Assembly (NCBI GenBank): GCA_030750665.1
Contig: JASMHR010000009.1
Location: 261 to 32,479, forward strand
Length of the DNA: 32,219 nucleotides
Direction: 5' to 3'
From: Candidatus Poseidoniaceae archaeon
GTDB taxonomy: Archaea; Thermoplasmatota; Poseidoniia; Poseidoniales; Poseidoniaceae
The notes under the pieces were generated by a model, which was given only the letters and a program-made list of their open reading frames with translations, did no database searches and was not told where the DNA came from. This document shows, one piece after another, positions 1 to 9,000 of this stretch. The translations under genes and the position numbers were made by a program. Positions within the stretch are counted from its first letter, which is position 1. Every line of letters begins with the position of its first letter.

Positions 1-9
1 TCTGGCTAG

Positions 10-1161
10 ATGTCGGAGACCATTGCTGAAAAGGTATCTGCCGAAGGTAAAGAAGCAGGTATCATGGAGCTTCTCCATTGGAATGGGATGCTGCTGACTG
101 GTGGGTTATTCGTTACTCTCGTTGTTCTCGCTACTTTCAGTAATAGTGGCGGAGGAACTGCTGCATGGATCAGCCTGTTGTTATTGGCAGCAGCCATCGC
201 TCTATTGATTACCTCCGCTGATTTCTTCATCGAGGGAGCCAAAGGTTTGGCACGTCGCGCTGGAATCGCTGAAGTGGTCATCGGACTAACCATCGTTTCA
301 ATCGGAACTTCCCTCCCAGAAATACTGGTTACCTCCACTGCAGCATATGGAGGGGCTGATGATCCAGCAATGATAGATTTGGCCATTGGCAATATCTTCG
401 GTTCAGTATTGGTGCAGATAACCCTCATTCTAGGAATTGTGGTCATGGTCAGGCCATTGGAGATTCGACCTGATTGGCTCCGAAGAGATGGAATGCTGAT
501 GCTGGGTGCAGTGGTTCTCCTCTCACTACTACTGATGTGGAACAAAAACCTGACCCGTTGGGAAGGTGCACTTCTTGTGTCTCTGTACATAGGATATATC
601 TGGTGGCTACTGAAAAATCAAGACAAGATTCGTAGTGATGAGTTGGAGATTGTTCCTGATGTCAAGACCCAAGGTAGAGGTTGGACCTCAGGAGCATATA
701 CCGTGATGGTCATCATCGGTCTGATGTTCGCCATCTATGCAGCGACTCAATTGGTGAAAATCGCAAGTGAGATCGCTATTGCAATGAAGGTTGATCCAGC
801 AATCGTTGGAATGACGATGTCGGGGCTCGGCACGTCTCTTCCTGAACTCACTGTGGCACTGATGGCTTCAAAACGCTCTCAAGGAGTTGCCATTGGCACG
901 CTCATCGGTTCAAACATCACCGACCCCATGCTGTCAATTGGTATTGCAGCAATGATTTCACCATTGACCATCTCTGCAAGTTCCTTTCCTCTAATCATGA
1001 AGGTGGTCATTCCTGCGACCATCATCGGAGTATTGGCATGCTTGCTCTTCATGTGGACTGGTTTCAAATTCAATCGTTGGGAAGGAGGAGTTCTAGCAGG
1101 GCTCTATCTACTCTTCTTGGTGTTGCTTGAGATGCAACGCAGAGGATATCTAGTCATCTGA
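10..1161 (+). CDS. CaCA-family sodium/calcium exchanger (YrbG-like)
   Basis: A 383-residue polytopic membrane protein of the calcium/cation antiporter superfamily, expected to exchange Na+ (or H+) against Ca2+ across the cytoplasmic membrane. Both alpha repeats are visible: residues about 92-140 contain GTSLPE followed by GNIFGS, and residues about 266-312 contain GTSLPE followed by GTLIGSN. These motifs carry the acidic and Asn/Ser cation ligands in the family. A hydrophilic loop (about 202-228) separates the two halves. Length and roughly ten hydrophobic segments fit the short prokaryotic exchangers. An in-frame TAG ends immediately before the ATG at 10, so the gene is not truncated by the window edge; a second ATG at 64 is possible. 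The 3' end overlaps the convergent reductase gene by 8 bases. Oddity: the first repeat has Val where GSN is usual. The family is certain; the ion is not. Confidence 0.93.
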   Translation: MSETIAEKVSAEGKEAGIMELLHWNGMLLTGGLFVTLVVLATFSNSGGGTAAWISLLLLAAAIALLITSADFFIEGAKGLARRAGIAEVVIGLTIVSIGTSLPEILVTSTAAYGGADDPAMIDLAIGNIFGSVLVQITLILGIVVMVRPLEIRPDWLRRDGMLMLGAVVLLSLLLMWNKNLTRWEGALLVSLYIGYIWWLLKNQDKIRSDELEIVPDVKTQGRGWTSGAYTVMVIIGLMFAIYAATQLVKIASEIAIAMKVDPAIVGMTMSGLGTSLPELTVALMASKRSQGVAIGTLIGSNITDPMLSIGIAAMISPLTISASSFPLIMKVVIPATIIGVLACLLFMWTGFKFNRWEGGVLAGLYLLFLVLLEMQRRGYLVI

Positions 1162-1612
1162 AGTGCGTTGCAATAATTGCACAAAGAGCTTCTAGATTCA
1201 CCTTGTCATTTTCATCGAAGGCTGCTTCAATATCACTGTCTATATCTAGAACAGCCAGTGTTTTCCCATCTTCAGCGAGCACTGGCACCACAATCTCAGA
1301 CATGGTACTGCTCGAACAGGCGATATGATCTTCACGCTGGTGCACATTTTCAACAAGTTGAGTCTCCTGGGTAGTGGCACACGTTCCACAGATTCCTCTA
1401 TCGAATGTTATCTCAAGACATCCATGTCCTCCTTGATATGGCCCGACCTTGAGCAGCCCAGGGCCGGTCACTCGATAGAATCCAGTCCAATGGAAATCCT
1501 CGAATGAATTGTGAAGTTCACAGACGACAGTTGCAAGAATGGCAATCCAATCATCCTCGCCCTCAATTGCCATTTCGATATTGGCCAATACCTGCGAATA
1601 ATCCCTGACCAT
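1154..1612 (-). CDS. msrC: Free methionine-(R)-sulfoxide reductase (GAF domain)
   Basis: A 152-residue single GAF-domain protein of the fRMsr (YebR/MsrC) family, which reduces free L-methionine-(R)-sulfoxide in the cytoplasm, normally with thioredoxin as electron donor. Family landmarks are present: WTGFYRV near residue 42, GPYQG near 57, RGICG near 72, HIAC near 96, SEIVVPV near 105 and VLDIDS near 121. Cys65, Cys75 and Cys99 have spacing 10 and 24, the same as the three redox cysteines of the characterised bacterial enzymes; Cys78 is extra. The frame stays open further upstream to 1852, but homology begins only at the ATG at 1612, and the longer form would run into the divergent acyl-CoA dehydrogenase. 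It shares a 75-base divergent gap with that gene and overlaps the exchanger convergently. Family assignment is firm. Confidence 0.9.
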   Translation of the reverse strand: MVRDYSQVLANIEMAIEGEDDWIAILATVVCELHNSFEDFHWTGFYRVTGPGLLKVGPYQGGHGCLEITFDRGICGTCATTQETQLVENVHQREDHIACSSSTMSEIVVPVLAEDGKTLAVLDIDSDIEAAFDENDKVNLEALCAIIATHFR

Positions 1613-1687
1613 GGATATTCTACAAGTCGAATGAAGATGAATGATTTGGTAAGCAGTTCTTATGGTCATCCTACCGCTGGGCCATTC

Positions 1688-2827
1688 ATGGTCGACCTGT
1701 CTCTTGATGAAATGCAGGAGATGCTGCTCCAGTTGGCTCATCAGTTCGGTATCGACGAGGTGCGCCCCAATGCTGAGCATTGGGACATGGAATCCGTCTA
1801 TCCTCTTGAGGCAATCAACTCTGCACATGAATTGGGACTGTTGAATCTGCATATTCCAGAGAAATATGGTGGTGCAGGTCTAGGCTCCATCGAGGAAGTG
1901 ATCGTCAATGAAGAACTGGCATGGGGAGACCCTGGATTCGCTACCGCTGCCTATGCCACCAGTCTGGCTATTGCTCCGATTATCACCGGAGGAACAGAGG
2001 AACAGAAGGAGAAATGGCTGCGCAAAGTCGTAGATGGCGCCTTGGCATCATACGCTGTCACCGAGCCTGGGGCTGGTTCTGATGTTGCTTCTATCAAAAC
2101 CACCGCAGTCAAGGATGGAGAGGAATACGTACTCAATGGCGAAAAGATGTGGATAACCGGAGCAGGGCATGCTGATTTCTTCTTCGTACTCGCCAAGACC
2201 GACCCCGAAGCCGGGTATCGTGGAATGTCCGGATTCATTGTCGAGTCCGATAGAGAAGGTTTGACGCTCGGCAAGAAGGAGAGCAACATGGGGCAGCGCT
2301 GTTCTGATACCCGTTCAGTCATCTTTGATGGGGTTAGAATCCCTTCAGAGAATTTGCTTGGTGAGACCGAGAACTATGGTTGGATGAATGCGATGAAGGC
2401 CTTTGACATGAGTCGGCCAAACATCGCTGCACATGCCACTGGATTGGCTAGAGCAGCCTTCGAACATGCCCTTCAATACGCTGATGAGCGAGAGACATTT
2501 GGCGACAAACTACACCAACACCAAGCCATTCAATTCATGCTCGTGGACATGAAGACCAATATCGAGGCATCCCGATTGCTGACCTGGAAGGCTGCTTCAC
2601 TAGCAGATGCTGGTGAGAAGAACACCGAAGCCGCAGCCCATGCCAAACGCTTCTCAGCAGATATCGCCATGCAGGTATCAACAGATGCAGTACAGGTCTT
2701 CGGTGGCTACGGGTACTCAGAGGAATACCCTGTTGCACGCTTGATGAGAGCAGCCAAGGTGATGCAGATTTACGAAGGCTCCTCACAGATTCAAAGGATG
2801 ATCATCGGTAGAGAGATGTTGCGGTGA
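1688..2827 (+). CDS. Acyl-CoA dehydrogenase
   Basis: A 379-residue FAD-dependent acyl-CoA dehydrogenase, which introduces the alpha,beta double bond in an acyl-CoA and passes electrons to an electron transfer flavoprotein. It has the typical three-domain order: an N-terminal helical part starting LSLDEMQEM, the first family signature around residues 125-155 (AVTEPGAGSD, then MWITGAGHADF), and the C-terminal helical domain with VFGGYGYSEEYP and IYEGSSQIQR. Glu363 in the last motif is at the place of the catalytic base of short- and medium-chain enzymes. The reading frame is open from 1511, but the protein family begins at the ATG at 1688, giving the usual length of about 380; ATGs at 1631 and 1637 are less likely. 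A mocA-like gene follows after 6 bases, suggesting one transcript. Substrate chain length cannot be read from the sequence. Confidence 0.93.
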   Translation: MVDLSLDEMQEMLLQLAHQFGIDEVRPNAEHWDMESVYPLEAINSAHELGLLNLHIPEKYGGAGLGSIEEVIVNEELAWGDPGFATAAYATSLAIAPIITGGTEEQKEKWLRKVVDGALASYAVTEPGAGSDVASIKTTAVKDGEEYVLNGEKMWITGAGHADFFFVLAKTDPEAGYRGMSGFIVESDREGLTLGKKESNMGQRCSDTRSVIFDGVRIPSENLLGETENYGWMNAMKAFDMSRPNIAAHATGLARAAFEHALQYADERETFGDKLHQHQAIQFMLVDMKTNIEASRLLTWKAASLADAGEKNTEAAAHAKRFSADIAMQVSTDAVQVFGGYGYSEEYPVARLMRAAKVMQIYEGSSQIQRMIIGREMLR

Positions 2828-2833
2828 TGATGA

Positions 2834-3394
2834 ATGGTGGCTGCGATTATCCTCGCAGCTGGAGCAAGCCAACGTCTCGGCCAGCCTAAATCCCTGATAC
2901 CTGTTGCTGATTCAACTTTGATCTCTCTTGTGACAGAACAGTTACGACCACTTTGTTCAGACATGATTATTGTCACTCGTAATGAATTGCTGGTCGATGT
3001 CATGCTCGCTTCTCCAGAAACCAGAGTCATCGCAAACCCTCACCCTGAAAAGGGTAGGACAGGTACACTGCAGATTGGAATTCTTGCTCTGGAAGTGCCA
3101 TCTTCCGTACTCGTTGTTCCAATTGATAGACCAGGTTTCACCTCAGGAGTGGTTCAAACACTGTTGCAGTTCGGTGAATGTGCTCGACCAGTGCAAGATG
3201 GCAGAGGAGGGCACCCCATACTACTTGATTCAGGCGCTATAGAATCTGTCCTTGCGGCTAGACCCGACGAACCCCTCAGAGACTTGTGTTCTTTCATAGA
3301 TGTCGAGGTCAAGAATGCCGACTTCAGTTTGAATGTCGATACACTCGAGGATCTTGCAATACTCGAGAGATGGTATTCGTCGCAAAGCACATGA
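2834..3394 (+). CDS. mocA: MocA/MobA-like nucleotidyltransferase (molybdenum cofactor cytidylyltransferase-like)
   Basis: A 186-residue single-domain NTP transferase of the MobA/MocA type. MocA proteins attach CMP to molybdopterin to form the cytosine dinucleotide cofactor used by xanthine-dehydrogenase-family enzymes. Visible motifs are the nucleotide-binding LAAGASQRLGQPK (residues 7-19), GRTGTLQIG (about 74-82, family GxSxSLxxG), VPIDRPGF in place of the metal-binding PxDxP motif, and GRGGHPILL (about 123-131). It starts 6 bases after the acyl-CoA dehydrogenase stop and is followed by an xdhC-like gene. That pairing, with a molybdenum hydroxylase 8.5 kb away, favours a MocA role over MobA or a sugar nucleotidyltransferase, but this is inference from context. 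Confidence 0.82.
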   Translation: MVAAIILAAGASQRLGQPKSLIPVADSTLISLVTEQLRPLCSDMIIVTRNELLVDVMLASPETRVIANPHPEKGRTGTLQIGILALEVPSSVLVVPIDRPGFTSGVVQTLLQFGECARPVQDGRGGHPILLDSGAIESVLAARPDEPLRDLCSFIDVEVKNADFSLNVDTLEDLAILERWYSSQST

Positions 3395-3416
3395 GGGAGT
3401 CGCCCTAGTCAACCTC

Positions 3417-4253
3417 ATGACCCAGCGAGTTCTTGAGTGGTGTACAGCCCGACTAGCTGAAGGTGAGATTGTTGCCATGGCTACAATCATCGATACCTCT
3501 GGTTCGGTACCCGCCAAGGTAGGGGCCCGTCTAGCAGTAGCCGGAACAATGGCTGAAGGTACTGTCGGGGGAGCCGGCCTAGAATTCCAAGTCACCAAGC
3601 GGTTGAGAGAACTTCATGCAATTGGCAAAGTGAGTGGAGAGGTTGCGACATTTGGCCTAAACAAAGTTGCAACAGGTCACGAAGTGGTGCCTCTCGACTC
3701 TTTATGTGGGGGAAGAGTCTGCCTTGTCATGGAGGTCGTGATACCAATGCCACACATTCTGCTGATGGGCGGGGGACACGTGGCACAGGCCATTGCTCAC
3801 ATGTGCAACGGACTTGGTTGGGACTATTCAGTTCAAGACACGCGGAGTGAATATTCATCCGAGGAAGTATTTCCTGAAGCACGAGAAAGGCACTGCGGAA
3901 AAGTCTCAGATTTCCTTATTTCCGAGAATTTGGATTCATTGAAGCGATTCTCTGACATCCTTTTGCTCGGGCATGACTGGAAAGAGGATGAAGAACGGTT
4001 CATTGGACTATTGACCATGGTTGAATCATCCACTAGGATTGGTGTCATCGGTTCAAAGACAAAATGGCAAGCCTTCTCTTCTAAGGCACTTGAAGCAGGA
4101 ATTTCTCAATCTACACTGGATTCAGTTGACTGCCCGATAGGTCTTGATTTAGGGGCTGAATCGCCAGCAGAGATTGCGCTGGCGGTAGTCGCTGCGGTAC
4201 TATCTCGGAAGAAAGGTGCCGATCCTACTGCTGGGAATTGGCGGACTGACTGA
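3417..4253 (+). CDS. xdhC: XdhC/CoxI-family molybdoenzyme maturation protein
   Basis: A 278-residue protein of the XdhC/CoxI family, cytoplasmic chaperones that bind the molybdenum cofactor, promote its sulfuration and insert it into xanthine-dehydrogenase-type apoenzymes. The N-terminal XdhC_CoxI domain shows GSVPAKVGARLAV (near residue 28) and GTVGGAGLE (near 47). The C-terminal Rossmann-type domain begins with ILLMGGGHVAQAIA (near 112) and later carries IGVIGSKTKW, the family G-S-x-x-K signature. The frame is open from 3333, inside mocA, but the ATG at 3417 begins right where homology starts and leaves a 22-base gap to mocA. The 3' end overlaps the convergent oligoribonuclease gene by 29 bases. 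The client is probably the enzyme at 12749-17138, the only molybdenum hydroxylase in the window. Confidence 0.87.
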   Translation: MTQRVLEWCTARLAEGEIVAMATIIDTSGSVPAKVGARLAVAGTMAEGTVGGAGLEFQVTKRLRELHAIGKVSGEVATFGLNKVATGHEVVPLDSLCGGRVCLVMEVVIPMPHILLMGGGHVAQAIAHMCNGLGWDYSVQDTRSEYSSEEVFPEARERHCGKVSDFLISENLDSLKRFSDILLLGHDWKEDEERFIGLLTMVESSTRIGVIGSKTKWQAFSSKALEAGISQSTLDSVDCPIGLDLGAESPAEIALAVVAAVLSRKKGADPTAGNWRTD

Positions 4254-4785
4254 AGAGATGTTGGCGGAAATATCTGAGCTCCTCGATGCTCTCAAGAATG
4301 TCATCTCTGGCCAAATGTGAATTCTTCTTCTTGTAGCCATCCAATTCAGGAAACCAATGATCGGCGACAATCTTGATGCTTGTGACATCCAGTATTCTAT
4401 AGTGTAGATATTCTTCAAGTTCAGGCATCTCCTTACTCAGAAACAATCGGTCGTTCCAAACCGAGTTGCCACAAAGAGGAGATTTTCCCTTCGGGCAATG
4501 CTGTCGCAAGAACTCAAGAGTTGCCTGCTCCGCATCAGCCAGCGAATACTCTGATGACCTGACCCGCTCAATTAGACCACTGTCATTGTGATGTCTAGTG
4601 TTCCAATCATCCATGGCGGCCAATTTATCTTCACTGCATTGAATTGCTAGATTTGGACCTTCAGCGATGATGTTCAAGTCACCATCTGTGACCACAGTAG
4701 CCATCTCAATGATAGAACAGGTCTCGATATCCAGGCCTGTCATCTCAAGGTCAATCCACACCAGCGGGCCGTACTTCATGGACAT
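4225..4785 (-). CDS. orn: Oligoribonuclease (DEDDh 3'-5' exonuclease)
   Basis: A 186-residue member of the DEDDh exonuclease family, close to the 180-residue oligoribonucleases that degrade two- to five-nucleotide RNAs to mononucleotides. The start shows the first catalytic motif WIDLEMTGLD with Asp12 and Glu14. LCGNSVWNDR carries Asp112, RILDVTSIK follows near residue 130, and HLARDDILESIEELRYFR carries His157 and Asp162, completing DEDDh. MxxWNxxHH near residue 58 also matches the Orn subfamily rather than DnaQ. ATG at 4785 is used, with the ATG at 4779 as alternative. It is convergent with xdhC and divergent from the small gene at 4860 across a 74-base gap. The motifs make the assignment firm; presence in an archaeon is unusual. 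Confidence 0.93.
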   Translation of the reverse strand: MSMKYGPLVWIDLEMTGLDIETCSIIEMATVVTDGDLNIIAEGPNLAIQCSEDKLAAMDDWNTRHHNDSGLIERVRSSEYSLADAEQATLEFLRQHCPKGKSPLCGNSVWNDRLFLSKEMPELEEYLHYRILDVTSIKIVADHWFPELDGYKKKNSHLARDDILESIEELRYFRQHLFSQSANSQQ

Positions 4786-4859
4786 CGGCGAGACATTCGC
4801 CTCCTTGATTCCATCGGGTCGCCGACATCATCATTTGTGGAACCCCCCTCCTGCGTCTC

Positions 4860-5075
4860 ATGGGACTGCGCATACTGTTGTCAAGCCTGCCAGAGGATGA
4901 GCAGGCGTATCTTGAACAATACGACGAATTAGTAGATGATGGAGGAGTGACCGAGAATGAGCGGAAACTACTCGATTTCGCCTATATGGGACTTGGATTG
5001 ACTGAGGAGAGAGCCAAACAACTGGAAGAAGCCTGGGATGCTAGAGTAATCGTCGTTTCCGATGAAGAAGAGTAG
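4860..5075 (+). CDS. Small acidic protein, function unknown
   Basis: A 71-residue acidic protein with no signal peptide or membrane segment. The central part, VTENERKLLDFAYMGLGLTEERAKQLEEAW, which I can only describe as two predicted helices around a GLT turn, resembles the helical linker pattern seen in TerB-like and other short euryarchaeal proteins (G-x-V-T-x-x-E-R-x-x-L-x-x-x-A-x-x-L-G-L-T-x-E-x-A). It ends in VSDEEE. The gene lies alone between the divergent orn gene and the lipoprotein gene starting 11 bases downstream, so the two are probably cotranscribed. I judge it real from its clean frame, acidic composition matching its neighbours, and operon-like spacing. I do not recognise a function. 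Confidence 0.7.
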   Translation: MGLRILLSSLPEDEQAYLEQYDELVDDGGVTENERKLLDFAYMGLGLTEERAKQLEEAWDARVIVVSDEEE

Positions 5076-5086
5076 GATGTAGACTC

Positions 5087-6049
5087 ATGTTTGCTAAGTT
5101 GGGCACAGTATTGCTGTGTCTGATATTTCTCAGTTCTGGATGCCTGCAAGCAACCACGAACAAGGATGACAAGATAGTTGATGATGATGTCCAAACTGTT
5201 CCTTGCAATGGTATGATCGAGTTGTGTGACCGAACATACAGCGATACCACCTTCCCAGAGACCCACAACAGTTTCTCCACACATGCCGATGGAATCTACT
5301 ACCCTGCAAGCAATCATGAAACCGGATTACAGGAACAATGGGATGCGGGAATGCGCGCTTTCATGCTCGATGCTCACTATAGAACCTCGATTTCAAGCGA
5401 GGCAAACGATGTTCGATTCTGTCACGGAGACCCTGATCGTGGAAGTAGCCCCTGCCATTATGGCGAGGTGAATGCCATCGCCTGGCTGAGCCACCTTCGA
5501 AGTCTGATGGCCAATGAAGAGAGAGATGTGGTGACTCTACTCTTTGAATCCACAGTTTCGGCTGAGCACATCGAATATATTCTCATCCAATCCGATCTTT
5601 CCGATTGGATATACCAACATGAACTTGCAAAGCAATGGCCTACCCTTGGTGAATTGATAGAAGCTGACACACGATTGGTGGTTTTCTGGGAGGAGGAGCA
5701 AAATGATGCATATCCTTGGTTACATGATTTCCTTGTATTCAGTTGGACCACCAACTTTGCTGAAAACGAACCTGAAGACATGAATTGTGAAGTCCATCGG
5801 GGTGATGGAACACAGCCAGTCTGGCATCTCAACAACTGGCTGAAGAATTCAGCAGGACTCTCAGACCCACAACGTGCTGGACAAGTGAACGACTATGATT
5901 TCCTTCTCAACCGCGGGCTTGAATGCTGGGGGATGCATGGCAAGCGCCCAACCTTCGTCGCAGTAGACTGGTGGGACGATGGCGATGTAGTAGCCGTGGC
6001 TCGTACACTCAATGAAATGGAGCATTGGGGCGACGAGATACCATCATGA
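5087..6049 (+). CDS. Secreted lipoprotein with PI-PLC-like phosphodiesterase (PLC-X) domain
   Basis: A 320-residue predicted lipoprotein. The N-terminus has a charged start, a hydrophobic stretch and SSGC, so Cys19 would be the lipidated residue; it is followed by an acidic linker. The rest resembles the TIM-barrel PLC-like phosphodiesterases: ETHNSFSTHADG (His60) then NHETGLQEQWDAGMRAFMLDAHY, and FCHGD (His113). These two histidines occupy the places of the general base and acid in phosphatidylinositol-specific phospholipase C, and 'GxRxxxLDxH' is a family hallmark. Several cysteines outside the lipobox (40, 47, 112, 123) suit an extracellular disulfide-bonded protein. It follows the small acidic gene by 11 bases and overlaps the convergent giant membrane protein gene by 6. 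Substrate could be an inositol-headgroup lipid or another phosphodiester; no calcium-binding signature is evident. Confidence 0.8.
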   Translation: MFAKLGTVLLCLIFLSSGCLQATTNKDDKIVDDDVQTVPCNGMIELCDRTYSDTTFPETHNSFSTHADGIYYPASNHETGLQEQWDAGMRAFMLDAHYRTSISSEANDVRFCHGDPDRGSSPCHYGEVNAIAWLSHLRSLMANEERDVVTLLFESTVSAEHIEYILIQSDLSDWIYQHELAKQWPTLGELIEADTRLVVFWEEEQNDAYPWLHDFLVFSWTTNFAENEPEDMNCEVHRGDGTQPVWHLNNWLKNSAGLSDPQRAGQVNDYDFLLNRGLECWGMHGKRPTFVAVDWWDDGDVVAVARTLNEMEHWGDEIPS

Positions 6050-9000
6050 TAAACTCGAATCAGGAGCGAAAGAGAGAACTGCTCTACCATTCTGGTCGAA
6101 ATCCACCTTAGGGATATATCCTGAGAAATCAGTATTCAACAATGCAGAACGAATCTTTGTGGCCATGCTATCGTTGAGTTTGACCTTACCGACTCCCTTA
6201 ACATCCACTAATCCATTCATCAGGTCGATGACCTGAGCAGTACACTCATTGCTCATTTCACTCATATCGAGAACCTCTTCCCCAGCAGGAGTATCATCCT
6301 CATCTGGAGTCAAGGTTGGTTCAGGAATTGATTCCTCCTCAAGCTCTTCCTCGAATTCATCCAACATATCGTCCATTTCATCATCTGTGAGTTCCTCTTC
6401 GACTGCGGACTCTTCAGATTCCACAATTGCTTCTGACTCGATTGGCTCTTCTTCGATTGGCTCTTCTTCATCCACGACTGGGGCTGCCAATATTTCGGGT
6501 CCACCTTCAGACGTGATTTCACCCATGCCAACTCCCCAGCGCTGGAAGTACATCGCAGCCTGGATGAAGGCAGCAAGTCCAGCAAGAATCATGACGATTC
6601 CTCCCATTGTCGTATCGGGATCTACCAGAGCAATGAATCCACCAACAGTCGATGAAGCAATACCCATTGCTCTACGCCACGCAGATTCAGGGTCGATAGC
6701 AACCATCGAGCCACCATATACGATGATGATCAATGCCACCATCAGAGCACTAAAGTCGAAGGTGGACCACCAGACTCCAATACTGAAAAATACAACTCCA
6801 AGCATTCCCATCTGGTCATTCCATCGCCAATATTCTACACCATCTTCAGACCATTCCCATTGTGGATACCATTGTTTCCATGAAAGCAAGGAAAAGATGA
6901 TTCCATCGATGACCAGCACCCACCCTCCAATGTGGTGAATCCCCAGATCCCAAGTGGCTATTCTCTCAACATTGGCCAGCGCCAGAGCATGGAACAATGG
7001 AGTGATGAGGAATATCTTCTTGCTCCCAGTCTTGTATGAATCATATGTCACCCATATTGCCGCAAGAACACTTGAAATTCCATAGAGGACATCGAAAGAG
7101 AGGAAGAACAAAGCAAGGCCGCTCCAGTACAGGTATCTCTGCACATATTCTCTGTCAGCCGAGGTCTTATGTTTCATCAAATTCCGAGAGCCTTCCATTT
7201 CTTCTGTGAATGCAACAGTTTCAACATACATGAATAATGATTTATTCCTCGCCAGCATCGAAAAGAGCATTGTCATCAATCCAGAGAGAAGAAGGGAGTA
7301 ACTGAATATTTCAGAACCATTCAATTCAGGGAACGTATCAGCCAGAGCAGGTGGGAAAGCTATCACATATGCCCATGGTGCGAATACGAAGACCTCTGTC
7401 CTTCCAGCCAACCAACCAAGAATGATGATGAGAGTAGTCAGAATCAATAGCAGATAGGAACTGTGCACCATCAATGCCTGTAATGAGACGATCAATACGA
7501 ATGATGACCAGATGAATGGTAGACGTTCATCATCATGCTCTGGTGGATTTCTTCGGTCCTGAATGATACGTGAGAGCATCAACAGTGAGAAAGCAGCACC
7601 AAACCAGCCAACTATTCTACTGACATCGAAATCCAACATCTCTCCTTGAGTCAACAGGATATCGAATATGGCTCCTTCAGCAATCATTTCCTTGAGTATT
7701 CCACCTGCGATTGCAGGGCGAGTACCCATCAATGGAAGGGTCAATGGTGCCAGAACTGCCAACAATGACATACGATGTTGCCATGTTCTATGAGCAACGA
7801 TTGCAAACATGGTGAAGTAGACCAATCCACCAGTGGTATCGAGGATAGCAAGGGCCAACAATCCTATCAGACTTGCAATGTCAGCATTTCGTGACTTCTC
7901 TGAATCCTGTAACCCTCGCTTCTGAAGTGTGAGATGTACAGCAACAGGACCAGATATCAGAATCAAATCGAAAAGAAGACGCGACTTATCTAGAATCCTA
8001 TCGGCTCGATCCACATTGAACAACTCATTGCTCAATTGCAAAGACAATGGCAACGCCATCAGAAACAATGCCCATGCAGCGATAGCACGTGATTCAGCCG
8101 GACCTTCTTCCTCCTTGTTCAATTCCCATATCATCAATGCAACTGGCACTGCCAAGAGGATTATCCACCACTCCTCCAACAATGCGCTGCCATTCACCGA
8201 AGCCAGGGCTATTCCGAAGAGAATCAAAGGGCCAATCAATGATACTCTTGCGAATGAACCCCAGCCTTTACCCAACCATTCAGGGTTCTCTGGATCTTCT
8301 TCTTCAACTGCCGGAACCGTCAGTATTCCAGATTCAGGATTGAAGACCGGTGTTTGAGCGCCACTCTTGACCGCCCACGAATTGAAGTGCCCGATGTCAA
8401 GTTCCTCCACCTTGCTGTTCTTGCCGAGCGCGTAATAGACTGCTGCGATGATGACGAGGACTAGATTGAAACCCTCCAATTCCGGCATGAATGACCAGTT
8501 CAACTCCAGGCGCCCGAAAGCAGCAAGCATTGTTGTCAGACCAAGACTTGTCAATATCGTCATAGACGCATCCTTCCTCTGCTGTAGTCCTTCAGCTGGT
8601 TTGCTTGTCGCTTCAGCAGCAACCACCAACAGATAGGCTGAGAAAGCCCATGGAACAGTGTTGTTCGCTTCGATTAGCATCGACGGTGAAAGCACGACCA
8701 GAACCATTGCCACACGGAATGCATTTCCGGAGATTCTCTCGATACGACGGGCCCATTCACCAATCGCCAATAGTGCCAATGGTATGACATGAATCAAATT
8801 GGTCTCGATGGTTCCCCAGAACTCCATCCCTGAGTTATGCTGAGCGTGACTCATCCAATCGACGACCAGGAATGCGAATGCTGCACTGCAGAAAGTCGCC
8901 TGCCTGACCCATTTCCTGCTGTCGGGCTTCCATAACAAGTATGGAAGCATGATGAGAGTCAATGCCCATGCAGCCTGATTGCTGGGGTGAGGAATGAGGA

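Noticed and set aside
1511-1687. N-terminal extension of the acyl-CoA dehydrogenase
   Set aside because: Upstream codons do not resemble the family and overlap the divergent reductase gene; the ATG at 1688 gives the normal length.
4787-4825. Inverted repeats GGCGA/TCGCC and TCGGCGA/TCGCCGA between orn and the small gene
   Set aside because: Arms are only 5 and 7 bases with 5- and 27-base spacers in a GC-rich stretch; too weak to call a regulatory site.
6249-6938. Plus-strand open frame of 229 codons, very Ser-rich
   Set aside because: It is the antisense shadow of the acidic Glu/Asp-rich tail of the giant membrane protein; its composition is explained by that.
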